Program-made: the position numbers and the translations under genes
The notes under the pieces: generated by a model
The model's input: the letters and a program-made list of their open reading frames with translations, nothing else
The model's database searches: none
What the model was told of the DNA's origin: nothing
Source: Streptomyces sulphureus DSM 40104
Lineage (GTDB): Bacteria; Actinomycetota; Actinomycetes; Streptomycetales; Streptomycetaceae
Reading direction: 5' to 3'
Assembly: GCF_000381025.1 (NCBI RefSeq)
Contig: NZ_KB905823.1
Coordinates: forward strand, 62,001 to 126,000
DNA: 64,000 nucleotides
Shown here: positions 8,779-17,601 of the stretch, one piece after another
Numbering within the stretch: position 1 is the stretch's first letter
Layout of the letters: the number at the start of each line of letters is the position of its first letter

Positions 8779-9768
8779 GTGGCGGCAACCGAGGCGACGA
8801 ACCCCCAACCCGGCGATCCCGGCGGCGAGTTGATCCAGGCGCTCTCGTCCGTCTTCGAGGAGTACCGCGCGGTGCTTCTCCAGGTCGGATACCGCATGCT
8901 GGGCAGGTACGCCGACGCGGAGGACGTCGTCCAGGAGACGTGGCTGCGGTGGTCGGCGGCCGACCGCAGCGACGTCCGCGACCCGCGCGGCTACCTCGTG
9001 CGCACCGCGACGAGACTCGCCCTCGACCGCCTCCGCCAGGCCGCCCGCCACCACGAGGAGTACCCGGGCGTCTGGCTCCCCGAGCCACTCCCCACCGATG
9101 CGCTCGCGCCCCCGCCCGGCCCCGACGGAGAGGCGCACGCGACGCGGCGCGAGTCGGTCTCCTACGCCGTCCTCGTCGTACTGGAGTCGCTCTCCCCGCT
9201 GGAAAGGGCGGTCTTCGTCCTCCGCGAGGCGTTCGAGTTCCCCTACGCCGAGATCGCCGGAACCCTCGACAGCACCCCGACGGCCGTCCGCCAACTCGCC
9301 GTCCGCGCACGGCGGCACGTCGCCGCGCGCAGTCCCCGCTACGACGTCGACGCGGCGCACCACGGCGAACTCACCGAGCGGTTCCTCGACGCCGCCACCG
9401 GCGGCGACCTCGCCGGGCTCCTCGCGCTCCTCGCTCCCGACGTCCGCCTGGTCTCCGACGGCGGCGGCAGGGCGAAGGCGCCCCTGCGCACGATCACCAC
9501 GGCGCAGAAGGTGGGCCGCTTCCTCGCCGCGATCGGCTCGCAGGCGGCGGACCTCGCCGTCACGGTCCGCGAACTCAACGGGCTGCCCGCGGTGGTCGCC
9601 GTGCGGCCCGACGGTGACCTGCACGGCGTCTTCGTACTGGAGCAGGACGCGCAGGGCCGCATCGGCACCGTCTACCTGCTCGCCGACCCGGAGAAGCTCG
9701 CCCATCTCGCCGTGCAGCCGCGCCCGTTCAGAGGCCGCCGCTCACCCGCAGCACCGCACCGGTCGTGA
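8779..9768 (+). CDS. sigJ: ECF41-type RNA polymerase sigma factor (SigJ-like) with SnoaL-like C-domain
   Basis: This 329-residue sigma factor starts at GTG 8779. Region 2 contains GYRMLGRYADAEDVVQETW and region 4 contains LSPLERAVFVLREAF and YAEIAGTLDSTPTAVRQLA. The linker holds WLPEPL, and the C-terminal SnoaL-like domain holds DGGGR and a DPEKL motif, the hallmarks known for ECF41, where the extension replaces an anti-sigma factor and adjusts activity. A CATCCT hexamer ends 6 nt before the GTG, so the mRNA may be leaderless. The last 41 bp overlap the 3' end of the convergent SDR gene. ECF41 genes usually neighbour an oxidoreductase-type target, and the SDR is a candidate. Confidence 0.92.
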   Translation: MAATEATNPQPGDPGGELIQALSSVFEEYRAVLLQVGYRMLGRYADAEDVVQETWLRWSAADRSDVRDPRGYLVRTATRLALDRLRQAARHHEEYPGVWLPEPLPTDALAPPPGPDGEAHATRRESVSYAVLVVLESLSPLERAVFVLREAFEFPYAEIAGTLDSTPTAVRQLAVRARRHVAARSPRYDVDAAHHGELTERFLDAATGGDLAGLLALLAPDVRLVSDGGGRAKAPLRTITTAQKVGRFLAAIGSQAADLAVTVRELNGLPAVVAVRPDGDLHGVFVLEQDAQGRIGTVYLLADPEKLAHLAVQPRPFRGRRSPAAPHRS

Positions 9769-10513
9769 AGGACGCCTCCTCCGAGAGCAGCCAGCTCACG
9801 GCGGCGGCGATCTCCTCCGGTTCACCGGCCCGCCGCAGCGGCGTGATCGCGGCCTTCCTGCGGGGGCGGTCGGCGTCGCCCATCGCCTCGTGCATCCCTG
9901 TGAGGATGGCCCCTGGCTGTACCGAGTTGACGCGGACGCCCTCGGGGCCGAACTCCTTGGCGAGGCCCGTCGTCATCGCGTCGACGGCCGCCTTGCTCGC
10001 CGCATAGTGGACGTACTCCTCGGGCGCTCCGAGCGTCGCGGCGCCCGAGGAGATGTTGACGATCGCCCCGCCGCGCCCGCCGTACGCGGTCGACATCGTG
10101 CGCAGCGCGCGCCGCGCGCAGAGCAGCGCGCCGACGACGTTCACCTCCACCACCCGCCGCATCACCTCGGGCGACGTCTCGGTGAAGCGGCCCAGCGGGC
10201 CGGAGATGCCGGCGTTGTTCACCAGCCCGGTGACGGGCCCCAACCGCTCTTCGGCGGTGGCGAAGAGGGCGTCGACCTGGGTTTCGTCCGAGGTGTCGAC
10301 CTGCACGGCGGTCGCCTCGACGCCGAGGTCGCGGACCGCGGCGAGCGTCCGCTCCGCCGCCTCGGCGTCCCGCGCGTAGCCGACGCAGAGCCGGTGGCCC
10401 TCGCCTGCGAGGCGCAGTGCGGTGGCGGCGCCGATGCCGCGGGAGGCACCGGTGACCACGGTCGTACGCGGCCCGTCGGCGCGGGCTGCGGGGGAGTGGG
10501 GCTCGGGCTGCAT
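9728..10513 (-). CDS. SDR-family NAD(P)-dependent oxidoreductase
   Basis: This 261-residue classical short-chain dehydrogenase has the cofactor motif TGASRGIGAATAL, then NNAGISG, catalytic Ser in INISSGAA, YAASK with the catalytic Tyr and Lys, and a C-terminal AVLRVSGGL. ATG 10513 was chosen because TGGAG lies 5 nt upstream. ATG 10546 (11 codons longer) has its AGGAG only 2 nt away, too close for normal use. The gene converges with sigJ and overlaps it by 41 bp. It resembles 3-oxoacyl-ACP or sugar/alcohol dehydrogenases, and the substrate is unknown. Confidence 0.9.
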   Translation of the reverse strand: MQPEPHSPAARADGPRTTVVTGASRGIGAATALRLAGEGHRLCVGYARDAEAAERTLAAVRDLGVEATAVQVDTSDETQVDALFATAEERLGPVTGLVNNAGISGPLGRFTETSPEVMRRVVEVNVVGALLCARRALRTMSTAYGGRGGAIVNISSGAATLGAPEEYVHYAASKAAVDAMTTGLAKEFGPEGVRVNSVQPGAILTGMHEAMGDADRPRRKAAITPLRRAGEPEEIAAAVSWLLSEEASFTTGAVLRVSGGL

Positions 10514-10618
10514 AAGCGCTCCAGGGGTCCGAGGATGATCGATCATTTCTCCTCGCGTCCTCGCCGTCAACGTCCATCGGCCCTGCGGAAACCCGCAGTT
10601 GGGGCGTGGGGGCGACGA

Positions 10619-10653
10619 TTGGTCTTGACCAAGGGGGGCGCCCCGCCTATCGT
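10619..10653 (+). promoter_or_regulatory. promoter with dre-like operator palindrome before the GntR regulator
   Basis: A perfect inverted repeat TTGGTC-TT-GACCAA spans 10619-10632. Inside its right half lies a -35 box TTGACC (10625-10630), followed by 17 nt and a -10 box TATCGT (10648-10653). The operator therefore covers the -35 element of the promoter for the GntR gene at 10761. The core TGGTCTtGACCA differs at one base from the DasR consensus core TGGTCTAGACCA, which fits negative autoregulation. Confidence 0.72.
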
Positions 10654-10760
10654 CGCGGGCATACGCAAGGACCTTTAAGAAACAAGGAAGCGGAAACGCC
10701 CGCGCCTTACGGGGGCCGCAGGCGGGCGGGTTGAGGCGTACGACCACGGGGTGAAGAGCA

Positions 10761-11528
10761 ATGGCGGAGGCAACGGTGGGGACCACGCAAACCGAGGCAG
10801 TGCCGGAGCCGAAGTACTGGCACCTGAAGACCGTCCTGTCCGAGGCGCTCGATTCCGAGTTCTCCGTCGGGGAGGTCCTGCCCAACGAACGCGAGCTCGC
10901 CGCCCGCTTCGGCGTGGCCCGTGCCACCCTCCGACAGGCCCTGGAGCAACTGGAGTTGGAGGGCAGGTTGCAGCGGCGCCGCGGCGTCGGCACCACCGTC
11001 GCTCCTCCCCGGGTCGGCGTCGACGTCGGCCCAGGGCAGCCCGGATGGCCCGGCGCGCCCGACGACCTCTGGCAACTCGAGGGGTCCGAGGAGGAGGCAC
11101 CGCTCCCCGCAGAGATCTCCCGCCTCCTCCGGCCGCATCTCGGCGAGGGCGAGCCGGTCCACGCGGTGCGGCGCAGCAGGATGAACCACGGCCAGCCCGT
11201 CGCGACCGAGGTGCTCCACGTCCCCGGGTCCTCCGTGCCCGGCCTGCCCGCGATGGCCTCGTCGGCGGGTGCCGCCGCGCACGCCCGAGCTGTCCTCCGC
11301 GAACTCCACCGCCTCACCCTGGAGGGCCAGGACCGCACCGTCGAACTCGGGTCCGCCCGCGCGGAGGAGGCACGCCGTCTCGACCGCCTCCCCGGCGCCC
11401 CCGTCCTCGTCGTCGCGACGCGCTACCTCTCCGAGGGCCGCGTCGCCGCCGTCTCGCACGCCACCTACCGCGCCGACACCTGCCGGCTCTCATTCGCCGA
11501 GGCGGAATCGCTGTCGCTGGCCGGCTGA
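10761..11528 (+). CDS. GntR/HutC-family transcriptional regulator, DasR-like
   Basis: This 255-residue regulator starts at ATG 10761. The N-terminal winged helix reads KYWHLKTVLSEAL, LPNERELAARFGVARATLR and GRLQRRRGVGTTV, closely following the DasR layout (KYYRLK, LPPERxLA, GKGTFV). The C-terminal UTRA effector domain follows, with HAVRRSRMNHGQPVATEVLHV and ATRYLSEGRVAAVSHATYR. In S. coelicolor, DasR senses amino-sugar phosphates. This protein is a paralogue or relative, not certainly DasR. Its own promoter carries a dre-like palindrome, and a ROK sugar-responsive protein is convergent with it. Confidence 0.9.
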   Translation: MAEATVGTTQTEAVPEPKYWHLKTVLSEALDSEFSVGEVLPNERELAARFGVARATLRQALEQLELEGRLQRRRGVGTTVAPPRVGVDVGPGQPGWPGAPDDLWQLEGSEEEAPLPAEISRLLRPHLGEGEPVHAVRRSRMNHGQPVATEVLHVPGSSVPGLPAMASSAGAAAHARAVLRELHRLTLEGQDRTVELGSARAEEARRLDRLPGAPVLVVATRYLSEGRVAAVSHATYRADTCRLSFAEAESLSLAG

Positions 11529-11558
11529 TACGGCCCGCGGGGCCAACCCAGGGCCGTA
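11529..11558 (+). terminator. hairpin after the GntR gene
   Basis: TACGGCCC (11529-11536), immediately after the stop codon, pairs perfectly with GGGCCGTA (11551-11558) across a 14-nt loop. There is no U-tract, which is usual for actinomycete terminators. Confidence 0.55.
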
Positions 11559-11625
11559 CGCCGGCAGATGGGGTGCCGAGGGCCCACGGCGCGCGGTTGT
11601 CCGAGGACGGCACCCTTCCGTCGAC

Positions 11626-12786
11626 CTACTCCAACGCCCCTTCGACGGTGAAGAGTTCACCCTCCACGTGGTCGAGCGCGAGCCGAAGGGCGCCCGTCGC
11701 CACCGCCGTTCCGCCGAGCGCGGAGAGCGCCACGCGGGGCGTGCGCAGGCAGTAGCGCCCCAACTCGGCGTGCAGCGGCTCCAGTACGTCGTCGAGCCCC
11801 GAGGCCCAGCCGCCGACGACCACCAACTCGGGGTCGAGCGCCAGCACCAGCGCCGCGACGTCGTGCACCAGCCGCTGGATGAACCGCTCCACGGCGGCGC
11901 CGGCCTGCGCGTCGCCCTCCCGCGCCAGTGCGAAGACGTGCGCGACGGCGGCCTCGTCGAGCGGGTGCAGGGGCTCGCCCGTCGTCGAGAGGAGGTGCTC
12001 GGGCGTGGCCTCGCGGCCGAGCAGGTGGAGGGCGCCGATCTCGCCGGCCGCACCGCCGAAGCCGCGATGCAGCCGGCCCCCGATGAGGGAGCCGGCCCCG
12101 GGGCTCAGGCCGGCGAGGACCATCACCACATCGTCGGCGTCCTGCGCCGCGCCCAGCCAACGCTCGGCGAGCACACCGGCGTTGGCGTCGTTCTCCACCA
12201 GCACCGTGCAGCGGAAGGAGCGCCGCAGCCGCTCGCCGAGCGGCAGCCCCGTCCAGCCGGGGAGGGCGGCGCCGAGGGTGACGGTGCCGTTGTCGCGGAC
12301 GATGCCGGGGGTGGCGACGCCCACGGCGCGGAGCGTCGAGCGTGCCACGTGCGTGGTGCGGAGCAGCTCGGCCACGGCGTCGTGGGCGCGCTCCAGGCGC
12401 ACCTCGGCCTCGTCCGTGCCGTCGATCGAACGGGAGGCGGTCCCCAGGCGCCGGCCCGTGAGGTCGGAGAGGACCGCCGACACCCGGCGCGCGCCGAGGT
12501 CGATCCCGAGAAGGTGCCCGGCCTCGGCCCGGAATCGGAACCGCCGCGCCGGTCTGCCGCGCCGCACGCTTCCGGTGGACGGCCCCTCCTCGGCCTCGGC
12601 GACGAGACCGGCGGCGAGGAGCTGCTCGACGACCCCTTCGACCGTCGGCCTCGACAGCTCGGTGGCCTGCACCAGGTCGGTCAGGGAGCGTCCGGCCGGC
12701 TCCTCGCAGCCGCGCAACGCCCGCAGCACCACCGTCGAGTTGATCCTCCGCAGCAGCGCGGGGTCCCTGCCGATGAGCCTCCCCAA
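11626..12786 (-). CDS. ROK-family transcriptional regulator
   Basis: This 386-residue protein begins at TTG 12786 with GGGAGG six nt upstream. An N-terminal winged helix (VVLRALRG, SLTDLVQATELSRPTVEGVVEQL) precedes a sugar-kinase-like fold with HLLGIDLGARRVSAVLSDL, AVGVATPGIV, VENDANAGVLAE and ALDPELVVVGG. ROK regulators such as XylR and NagC respond to sugars. The usual zinc motif CxCGxxGCxE is not present: the equivalent place reads GFGGAAGEIGALHLLG, with no cysteines. Its position next to a DasR-like regulator suggests amino-sugar or carbohydrate control. Confidence 0.88.
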   Translation of the reverse strand: MGRLIGRDPALLRRINSTVVLRALRGCEEPAGRSLTDLVQATELSRPTVEGVVEQLLAAGLVAEAEEGPSTGSVRRGRPARRFRFRAEAGHLLGIDLGARRVSAVLSDLTGRRLGTASRSIDGTDEAEVRLERAHDAVAELLRTTHVARSTLRAVGVATPGIVRDNGTVTLGAALPGWTGLPLGERLRRSFRCTVLVENDANAGVLAERWLGAAQDADDVVMVLAGLSPGAGSLIGGRLHRGFGGAAGEIGALHLLGREATPEHLLSTTGEPLHPLDEAAVAHVFALAREGDAQAGAAVERFIQRLVHDVAALVLALDPELVVVGGWASGLDDVLEPLHAELGRYCLRTPRVALSALGGTAVATGALRLALDHVEGELFTVEGALE

Positions 12787-13147
12787 GGTCTGCCTCCCTG
12801 ACTGTGCCTGTGCGGCGGATCGTATCCGCTGGTGCTGGTCACGGCGAGTGCGCGGAGTGCGTCCGTGCGGTGACGAACCCCGACCCGTAGGCTCACGGCC
12901 CGGGTGCGGTCCCGCGCGCCGAGTGTGATGAGGACGGGGAACTCGGCCGTCTCGGCTGCGGCCTGCGCGTACTTCGGCTGAACCCGGCGCACGGCGGCCG
13001 CGGTATCCCCTGCTCGCGGACGGTCAACTCGGCCCGCTCCACCGGCAGGGCAGGCGTGGGCGGCCCTAGTCGTCGGTGCCGGAGGGCTTGCGCTCGACGC
13101 CTGAACCCGCCCGCGACCGGCTCGCCGGAGTGGGGTTGACTGGAGGC
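12787..13147. other. divergent promoter region, no supported gene
   Basis: About 360 bp between the ROK start and the next plus-strand gene. A TTGACT at about 13136 is close to the downstream start. I see no convincing palindrome or coding frame. Confidence 0.4.
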
Positions 13148-13540
13148 ATGTCCCTCGTGCCGCACCTCGCAGCCGTGGCCCGGCTCCGGGGCCAACCGAC
13201 CGCGGGCATCGTGGAGTTGGTTGTCGGCGAGGCCGACGCCGACCAGGACGCGGCCGAACTCCGCGCGGAGCGCGAGTGGTTCGCCGCCGAGTGCGAGGCG
13301 CTCGCCGTCCGCCTCGCCGCCGACTGGGGGCCTCCCCGCCTCGTCGACCTCCTCCCGGTCCTGGAGCAGCGGCTGTCGGGCGACCCGGTCGACGAGCCCC
13401 TCCGCTCGCTCTGCGACCACGGGGTGCGCTCGCTCCGCGCCTGGACGCCGCACGGGCGGTTCGTCGCGCTCGGCATCGGCCGCGCAGGGCCGCACCTGCC
13501 CTACCGGCTGCTCGCGGCGGCGGGGGAGGAGCCGCGATGA
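13148..13540 (+). CDS. small hypothetical protein
   Basis: This 130-residue protein starts at ATG 13148, preceded by TGGAGG. It is acidic and helical (IVELVVGEADADQDAAELRAE, WFAAECEALAVRLAADWG), then PPRLVDLLPVLEQRLSGD and a C-terminal CDHGVRSLRAWTPHGRFVALG segment. I do not recognise a family. There is no signal peptide or membrane helix. It is convergent with mug, leaving about 60 bp. Confidence 0.7.
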   Translation: MSLVPHLAAVARLRGQPTAGIVELVVGEADADQDAAELRAEREWFAAECEALAVRLAADWGPPRLVDLLPVLEQRLSGDPVDEPLRSLCDHGVRSLRAWTPHGRFVALGIGRAGPHLPYRLLAAAGEEPR

Positions 13541-13601
13541 CCTTCGTCCCAACGGCTGCCGCACATAGGCGACTTCTCTTGCGGGGCCTTCCGAGGAGAG
13601 C

Positions 13602-14129
13602 TCACCGCTCGCCTTCCACGGCCTCCCGCAGCCGCCCGAACTCTTCAGCCATCCCCTCCAGCGACCAGTGCGCGTTGAGCCCGCTCGGATTGGGCAGCAC
13701 CCACACGGGGACGCCGCCGACGCGCCGCTCCTGCGCCCCGATCTGCGCGCGCTTCTCGTCGAAGGCCGTACGGTAGGCCGTCACGCCGACGACGGCGAGC
13801 CGCCGCGGCGCGTAATCCGCCGCGACCTGCGCCAACCGCCGCCCGCCGGCGACGAATTCGGCGTGGTCCACCTCGTCGGCGCGTGCGGTGGCCCGTGCGA
13901 CGACGTTGGTGATCCCGAGACCGTACCGGAGCAACTCGCCTTCCTCGTCGGGCCGCAGCCGACGAGGTGTGAACCCGGAGGCGTGCAGCACCGGCCAGAA
14001 GCGGTTGCCCGGCCTCGCGAAGTGGTGCCCCGTCGCCGCCGACATCAGCGACGGGTTGATCCCGCAGAACAGCACCCGCAGTCCGGGCTCCAGCACGTCG
14101 GGGACCGTGCCGCCGCGCGCGGCCTCCAA
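13602..14129 (-). CDS. mug: G/U mismatch-specific DNA glycosylase (Mug/TDG family)
   Basis: This is a base-excision-repair enzyme that removes uracil or thymine mispaired with guanine. The family active-site motif appears as LFCGINPSLMSAATGHHFA, followed by RPGNRFWPVLHASGF, then GITNVVARAT, and the second motif as NPSGLNAHW. The frame is 175 residues from TTG 14129. A longer product reading LTPRFSREELEAARGG from CTG 14156, overlapping the purB stop, matches the usual N-terminus better and would be translationally coupled. The gene is 23 bp downstream of purB on the same strand. Confidence 0.9.
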   Translation of the reverse strand: MEAARGGTVPDVLEPGLRVLFCGINPSLMSAATGHHFARPGNRFWPVLHASGFTPRRLRPDEEGELLRYGLGITNVVARATARADEVDHAEFVAGGRRLAQVAADYAPRRLAVVGVTAYRTAFDEKRAQIGAQERRVGGVPVWVLPNPSGLNAHWSLEGMAEEFGRLREAVEGER

Positions 14130-14152
14130 CTCCTCGCGGCTGAACCGCGGCG

Positions 14153-15583
14153 TCAGAGGATCGCCCCCGCCTTGTACGCGGCGGCCTCCGGATGCGCGGC
14201 CGCGACCTCCTCGATCTGCCGCACCACCTCGACCGCCTGCGCTTCGGCGGCGCCCGTGAAGGAGATCCGGTCGGCCATGAGTTCCCCCAACTCACCGCGG
14301 TCGAGGGGGATTCGGGCATCGGCGGCGAGCCGGTCGAGGAGTGCGTTCTGCTCCGCGCCCTCGCGCAGCGCGAGCGCGGAGGCGACCGCGTGCTCCTTGA
14401 TCGTCTCGTGCGCCTCCTCGCGTCCGACGCCGGCGCGCACGGAGGCCATGAGCACCTTCGTGGTGGCGAGGAAGGGAAGGTAGCGGTCGAGCTCGCGGGT
14501 GACGACGGCGGGGAAGACGCCGAACTCCTCCAGCACCGTCAGGAAGGTCTCCACGAGTCCGTCGAACGCGAAGAAGGCGTCGGGCAGCGCCACCCGCCGC
14601 ACCACGGAGCAGGAGACGTCGCCCTCGTTCCACTGGTCGCCCGCGAGTTCGCCGGCCATCGAGGCGTACCCGCGCAGGACCACCATGAGCCCGTTGACGC
14701 GCTCGCAGGAGCGGGTGTTCATCTTGTGCGGCATCGCCGACGAGCCGACCTGCCCCTCCTTGAACCCCTCCGTGACGAGCTCCTGCCCTGCCATGAGGCG
14801 GATCGTCTTCGCCAGGGACGAGGGGGAGGCGGCGAGCTGCACCAGCGCGCTCACCACCTCGTAGTCGAGCGAGCGCGGGTAGACCTGCCCGACGGAGGTC
14901 AACACCTCGCCGAAGCCCAGGTGTTCGGCGACCCGCTGCTCCAACTCGGCGAGCTTCCCGCTTTCTCCGCCGAGCAGGTCGAGCATGTCCTGCGACGTCC
15001 CGACGGGGCCCTTCACGCCGCGCAGCGGGTAGCGTCCCAGCAGCGCCTCCAACCGCCCGTACGCCGCCAGCAGTTCGTCCGCCGCCGTCGCGAACCGCTT
15101 GCCGAGCGTCGTCGCCTGCGCCGCGACGTTGTGCGAGCGGCCTGCCATGACGAGCCCCGCGTGCTCTCCCGCGAGCTGCCCCAGCCGCGACAGCAGCGCC
15201 ACGGTGCGGTCGCGCACCAACTGGAGGGAGAGGCGGATCTGGAGCTGCTCCACGTTCTCCGTCAGGTCCCGCGAGGTCATGCCCTTGTGGACCTGCTCGT
15301 GCCCCGCGAGCGCGTTGAACTCCTCGATCCGCGCCTTGACGTCGTGCCGCGTGACGCGCTCCCGCTCGGCGATCGAGTCGAGGTCGACGTCCTCCACGAC
15401 CCGCTCGTAGTCCTCGATCGCCCCCTGCGGCACCTCGACGCCGAGGTCGCGCTGCGACTTCAGCACGGCGAGCCACAACCGGCGCTCGAGGACGACCTTC
15501 GCCGCGGGCGACCAGAGATCGACGAGCGCGGCGGAGGCGTAGCGGGAGGCGAGGACGTTCGGGATGCGGGGCGAGTCAGTCAC
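14153..15583 (-). CDS. purB: adenylosuccinate lyase
   Basis: This 476-residue cytoplasmic enzyme catalyses two purine steps: SAICAR to AICAR plus fumarate, and adenylosuccinate to AMP plus fumarate. The fumarase/aspartase signature SSAMPHKMNTRS is at residues 281-292, with VHKGMTSRDLTENVEQ near 98-113 and MAGRSHNVAAQATTLG near 146-161. Length and order are normal. It lies 52 bp after the GDSL hydrolase and 23 bp before mug on the same strand, probably one operon. Confidence 0.97.
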   Translation of the reverse strand: MTDSPRIPNVLASRYASAALVDLWSPAAKVVLERRLWLAVLKSQRDLGVEVPQGAIEDYERVVEDVDLDSIAERERVTRHDVKARIEEFNALAGHEQVHKGMTSRDLTENVEQLQIRLSLQLVRDRTVALLSRLGQLAGEHAGLVMAGRSHNVAAQATTLGKRFATAADELLAAYGRLEALLGRYPLRGVKGPVGTSQDMLDLLGGESGKLAELEQRVAEHLGFGEVLTSVGQVYPRSLDYEVVSALVQLAASPSSLAKTIRLMAGQELVTEGFKEGQVGSSAMPHKMNTRSCERVNGLMVVLRGYASMAGELAGDQWNEGDVSCSVVRRVALPDAFFAFDGLVETFLTVLEEFGVFPAVVTRELDRYLPFLATTKVLMASVRAGVGREEAHETIKEHAVASALALREGAEQNALLDRLAADARIPLDRGELGELMADRISFTGAAEAQAVEVVRQIEEVAAAHPEAAAYKAGAIL

Positions 15584-15635
15584 GCTGCCCGAGTCTACGG
15601 GGTCGCCTCCGACGTCCCCGCAGGCCAGCCCCGGC

Positions 15636-16466
15636 TCAGAGCGGCCGGAGCTCGGGGCGCTTCGGTTCGCGGCCGTCCCCCGAGGAGCGGCCGGTGAGCC
15701 TGCGCCCTATCCACGGCAGCAGGTGGACCTTGGCGAACCGCAGGTCGGCGCCGCGCTGTTGGAGCCACTTCGCCGGCTCGGCCGGCGGCAGCGGCGCCCG
15801 CCAGTCCGACTCGGGCGCGTGGCCGAGGCGCTGCCAGACCGCCTCCGCGACCCTCCGGTGCCCCTCGTCCGTCAGGTGCAGCCGGTCGTCCGCCCACAGC
15901 CGGTCGTCGCCGAGCGGGTTGCCGCTGTAGAGGTCGACGACGAGGGCGCCGTACCGCTCACCGAGCTCGTCGATGACGTCGAAGAGGCGCTCCATGCGCG
16001 GCCGGTACCGCTCCAGCACCGGCCCGTCCCGCCCGGGGCTGCGCATCAGCACCAGTTGCCCGCAGCGCGGCGCGAGCGCGGCGACCGACTCCTCCAACAG
16101 TGCACAGACGCGCTCCGTGTCGCAGTTGGGCCGCAGCACGTCGTTGAGCCCGCCGACGAGCGTCACCAGGTCGGCACCCATCTCCGCGGCGGCGGGCACC
16201 TGGTCCCTGGCGATCTGCCCGATCAGCTTGCCGCGCACCGCGAGGTTGGCGTACCTGAACCCCTCGTGGCGGGCGTCGAGTCGGGCGGCGAGCAGGTCGG
16301 CCCAGCCGCGGTAGCTGCCATCGGGCAGCGCGTCGGACATCCCCTCGGTGAACGAGTCGCCGAGTGCGACGAAGCTGCCGACGGCACGCGGCGCGGGACG
16401 CTCTTCGGTGCCGGCCGCCGCGGGGGCGTCGGCGCTGTCTACGGGGGAGGGGGCTCGGCTTTCCAC
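15636..16466 (-). CDS. SGNH/GDSL-family hydrolase
   Basis: This 276-residue serine esterase/lipase-like protein has block I SFVALGDSFTEGMSDALPDG with the nucleophilic Ser, block II in NLAVRGKLIGQI, block III GGLNDVLRPN and block V ADDRLHLTDEGHRRVAE with the Asp and His. The N-terminal 28 residues are low-complexity and not a clear signal peptide, so it may be cytoplasmic. The substrate is unknown. It heads the probable operon with purB and mug. Confidence 0.9.
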   Translation of the reverse strand: MESRAPSPVDSADAPAAAGTEERPAPRAVGSFVALGDSFTEGMSDALPDGSYRGWADLLAARLDARHEGFRYANLAVRGKLIGQIARDQVPAAAEMGADLVTLVGGLNDVLRPNCDTERVCALLEESVAALAPRCGQLVLMRSPGRDGPVLERYRPRMERLFDVIDELGERYGALVVDLYSGNPLGDDRLWADDRLHLTDEGHRRVAEAVWQRLGHAPESDWRAPLPPAEPAKWLQQRGADLRFAKVHLLPWIGRRLTGRSSGDGREPKRPELRPL

Positions 16467-16581
16467 GAGGTACGAGGGTAACTCGTTGCGTCGGGCAACC
16501 GATTGCCGGGCCCGCCGCCTTCACGAGGGCACGCGAAGGGGCGCGGACCACGCGGCCCGCGCCCCTTCGAGGTGGGCTCCG

Positions 16582-17601
16582 TCAGGCGGCGGCCTGCCCG
16601 CCGACGAGTTCCCTGAGCACGTCCTCCATCGTGACGACGCCGCCGGGGCGCCCGCCGTCGGCGGTCACCGCGGCGAGGTGCGTACCGCTGGAACGCATCG
16701 CGGCGAGCACGTCGTCGAGCGGCATCGAAGCCTGCACCCGGGCGATGCGCCGCATCGCCGAGACGGGGAAGGGCACATCCCGGGGCGAGGCGTCGAGCGC
16801 GTCCTTGACGTGCAGGTACCCCAGCACCTTGCCACCGGCGCCGACGACGGGGAAGCGCGAGTAGCCCGAGGTCGCCGAGAGCTGTTCCAGCCCCTCCGGG
16901 GTGATCCCCTCGCGCGCGGTGACCATCTCCATGGTCGGCCGTGCGACTTCGCCCACCGGGTGGCGGCCCAGCTCCAGCGCGTCCCTCAGTCGCTCCGTCG
17001 AGCGGTCGTCGAGGAGGCCGGCCTCGCTGGAGTCGGCGACCATCTGCGCGAGGTCGTCGTCGGAGAAGGCCGACTCGACCTCGTTCTTCGGCTCCACCCG
17101 CAGCAGCTTCAACAGCGCGTTCGCGAACGCGTTGATTGTGAAGATCACCGGACGCAGCGCCCGGGAGAGCGCCACGAGCGGCGGACCGAGCCAGAGCGCG
17201 GCCCGCTCCGGTTCGGCGAGCGCGATGTTCTTCGGCACCATCTCGCCGAGCAGCATGTGCAGGTACGTCGCGGCGGCGAGCGCGATCACGAAGGAGATGG
17301 CGTGCGTCAGGCCGCCCGGCACACCCACCGCGTGGAAGACCGGCTCCAGCAGGTGCGCGATCGCCGGCTCGGCGACGACGCCCAGCACCAGGGTGCAGAG
17401 CGTGATGCCCAACTGCGCGGCGGCGAGGAGGTGCGAGACGTGCTCCAGACCCCAGATCACGCGCCGTGCGCGCTTCTCGCCGGCCTCGGCCCTCGGCTCG
17501 ATCTGACTGCGGCGCACCGAGATCAACGCGAACTCGGCGCCCACGAAGAAGGCGTTGACGACGAGTGTCAGCAGCCCGATGAACAACTGGAGCGCGATCA
17601 T
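16582..17601 (-). CDS. CNNM/CorC-type transporter, second of pair
   Basis: This 339-residue protein starts at ATG 17601 and overlaps the upstream gene by ATGA. It has a DUF21/CNNM membrane domain (IALQLFIGLLTLVVNAFFVGAEFALISVRR, then LGITLCTLVLGVVAEP and ATYLHMLLGEMVPKNIALAEPE). A CBS-domain pair follows (GEVARPTMEMVTAREGITP, GYSRFPVVG, LGYLHVKDALD, GGVVTMEDVLRELVGG). Bacterial CNNM/CorC proteins export or sense Mg2+. The C-terminal CorC_HlyC domain seen in the upstream partner is missing, as is common for the second gene of such pairs. Confidence 0.9.
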   Translation of the reverse strand: MIALQLFIGLLTLVVNAFFVGAEFALISVRRSQIEPRAEAGEKRARRVIWGLEHVSHLLAAAQLGITLCTLVLGVVAEPAIAHLLEPVFHAVGVPGGLTHAISFVIALAAATYLHMLLGEMVPKNIALAEPERAALWLGPPLVALSRALRPVIFTINAFANALLKLLRVEPKNEVESAFSDDDLAQMVADSSEAGLLDDRSTERLRDALELGRHPVGEVARPTMEMVTAREGITPEGLEQLSATSGYSRFPVVGAGGKVLGYLHVKDALDASPRDVPFPVSAMRRIARVQASMPLDDVLAAMRSSGTHLAAVTADGGRPGGVVTMEDVLRELVGGQAAA

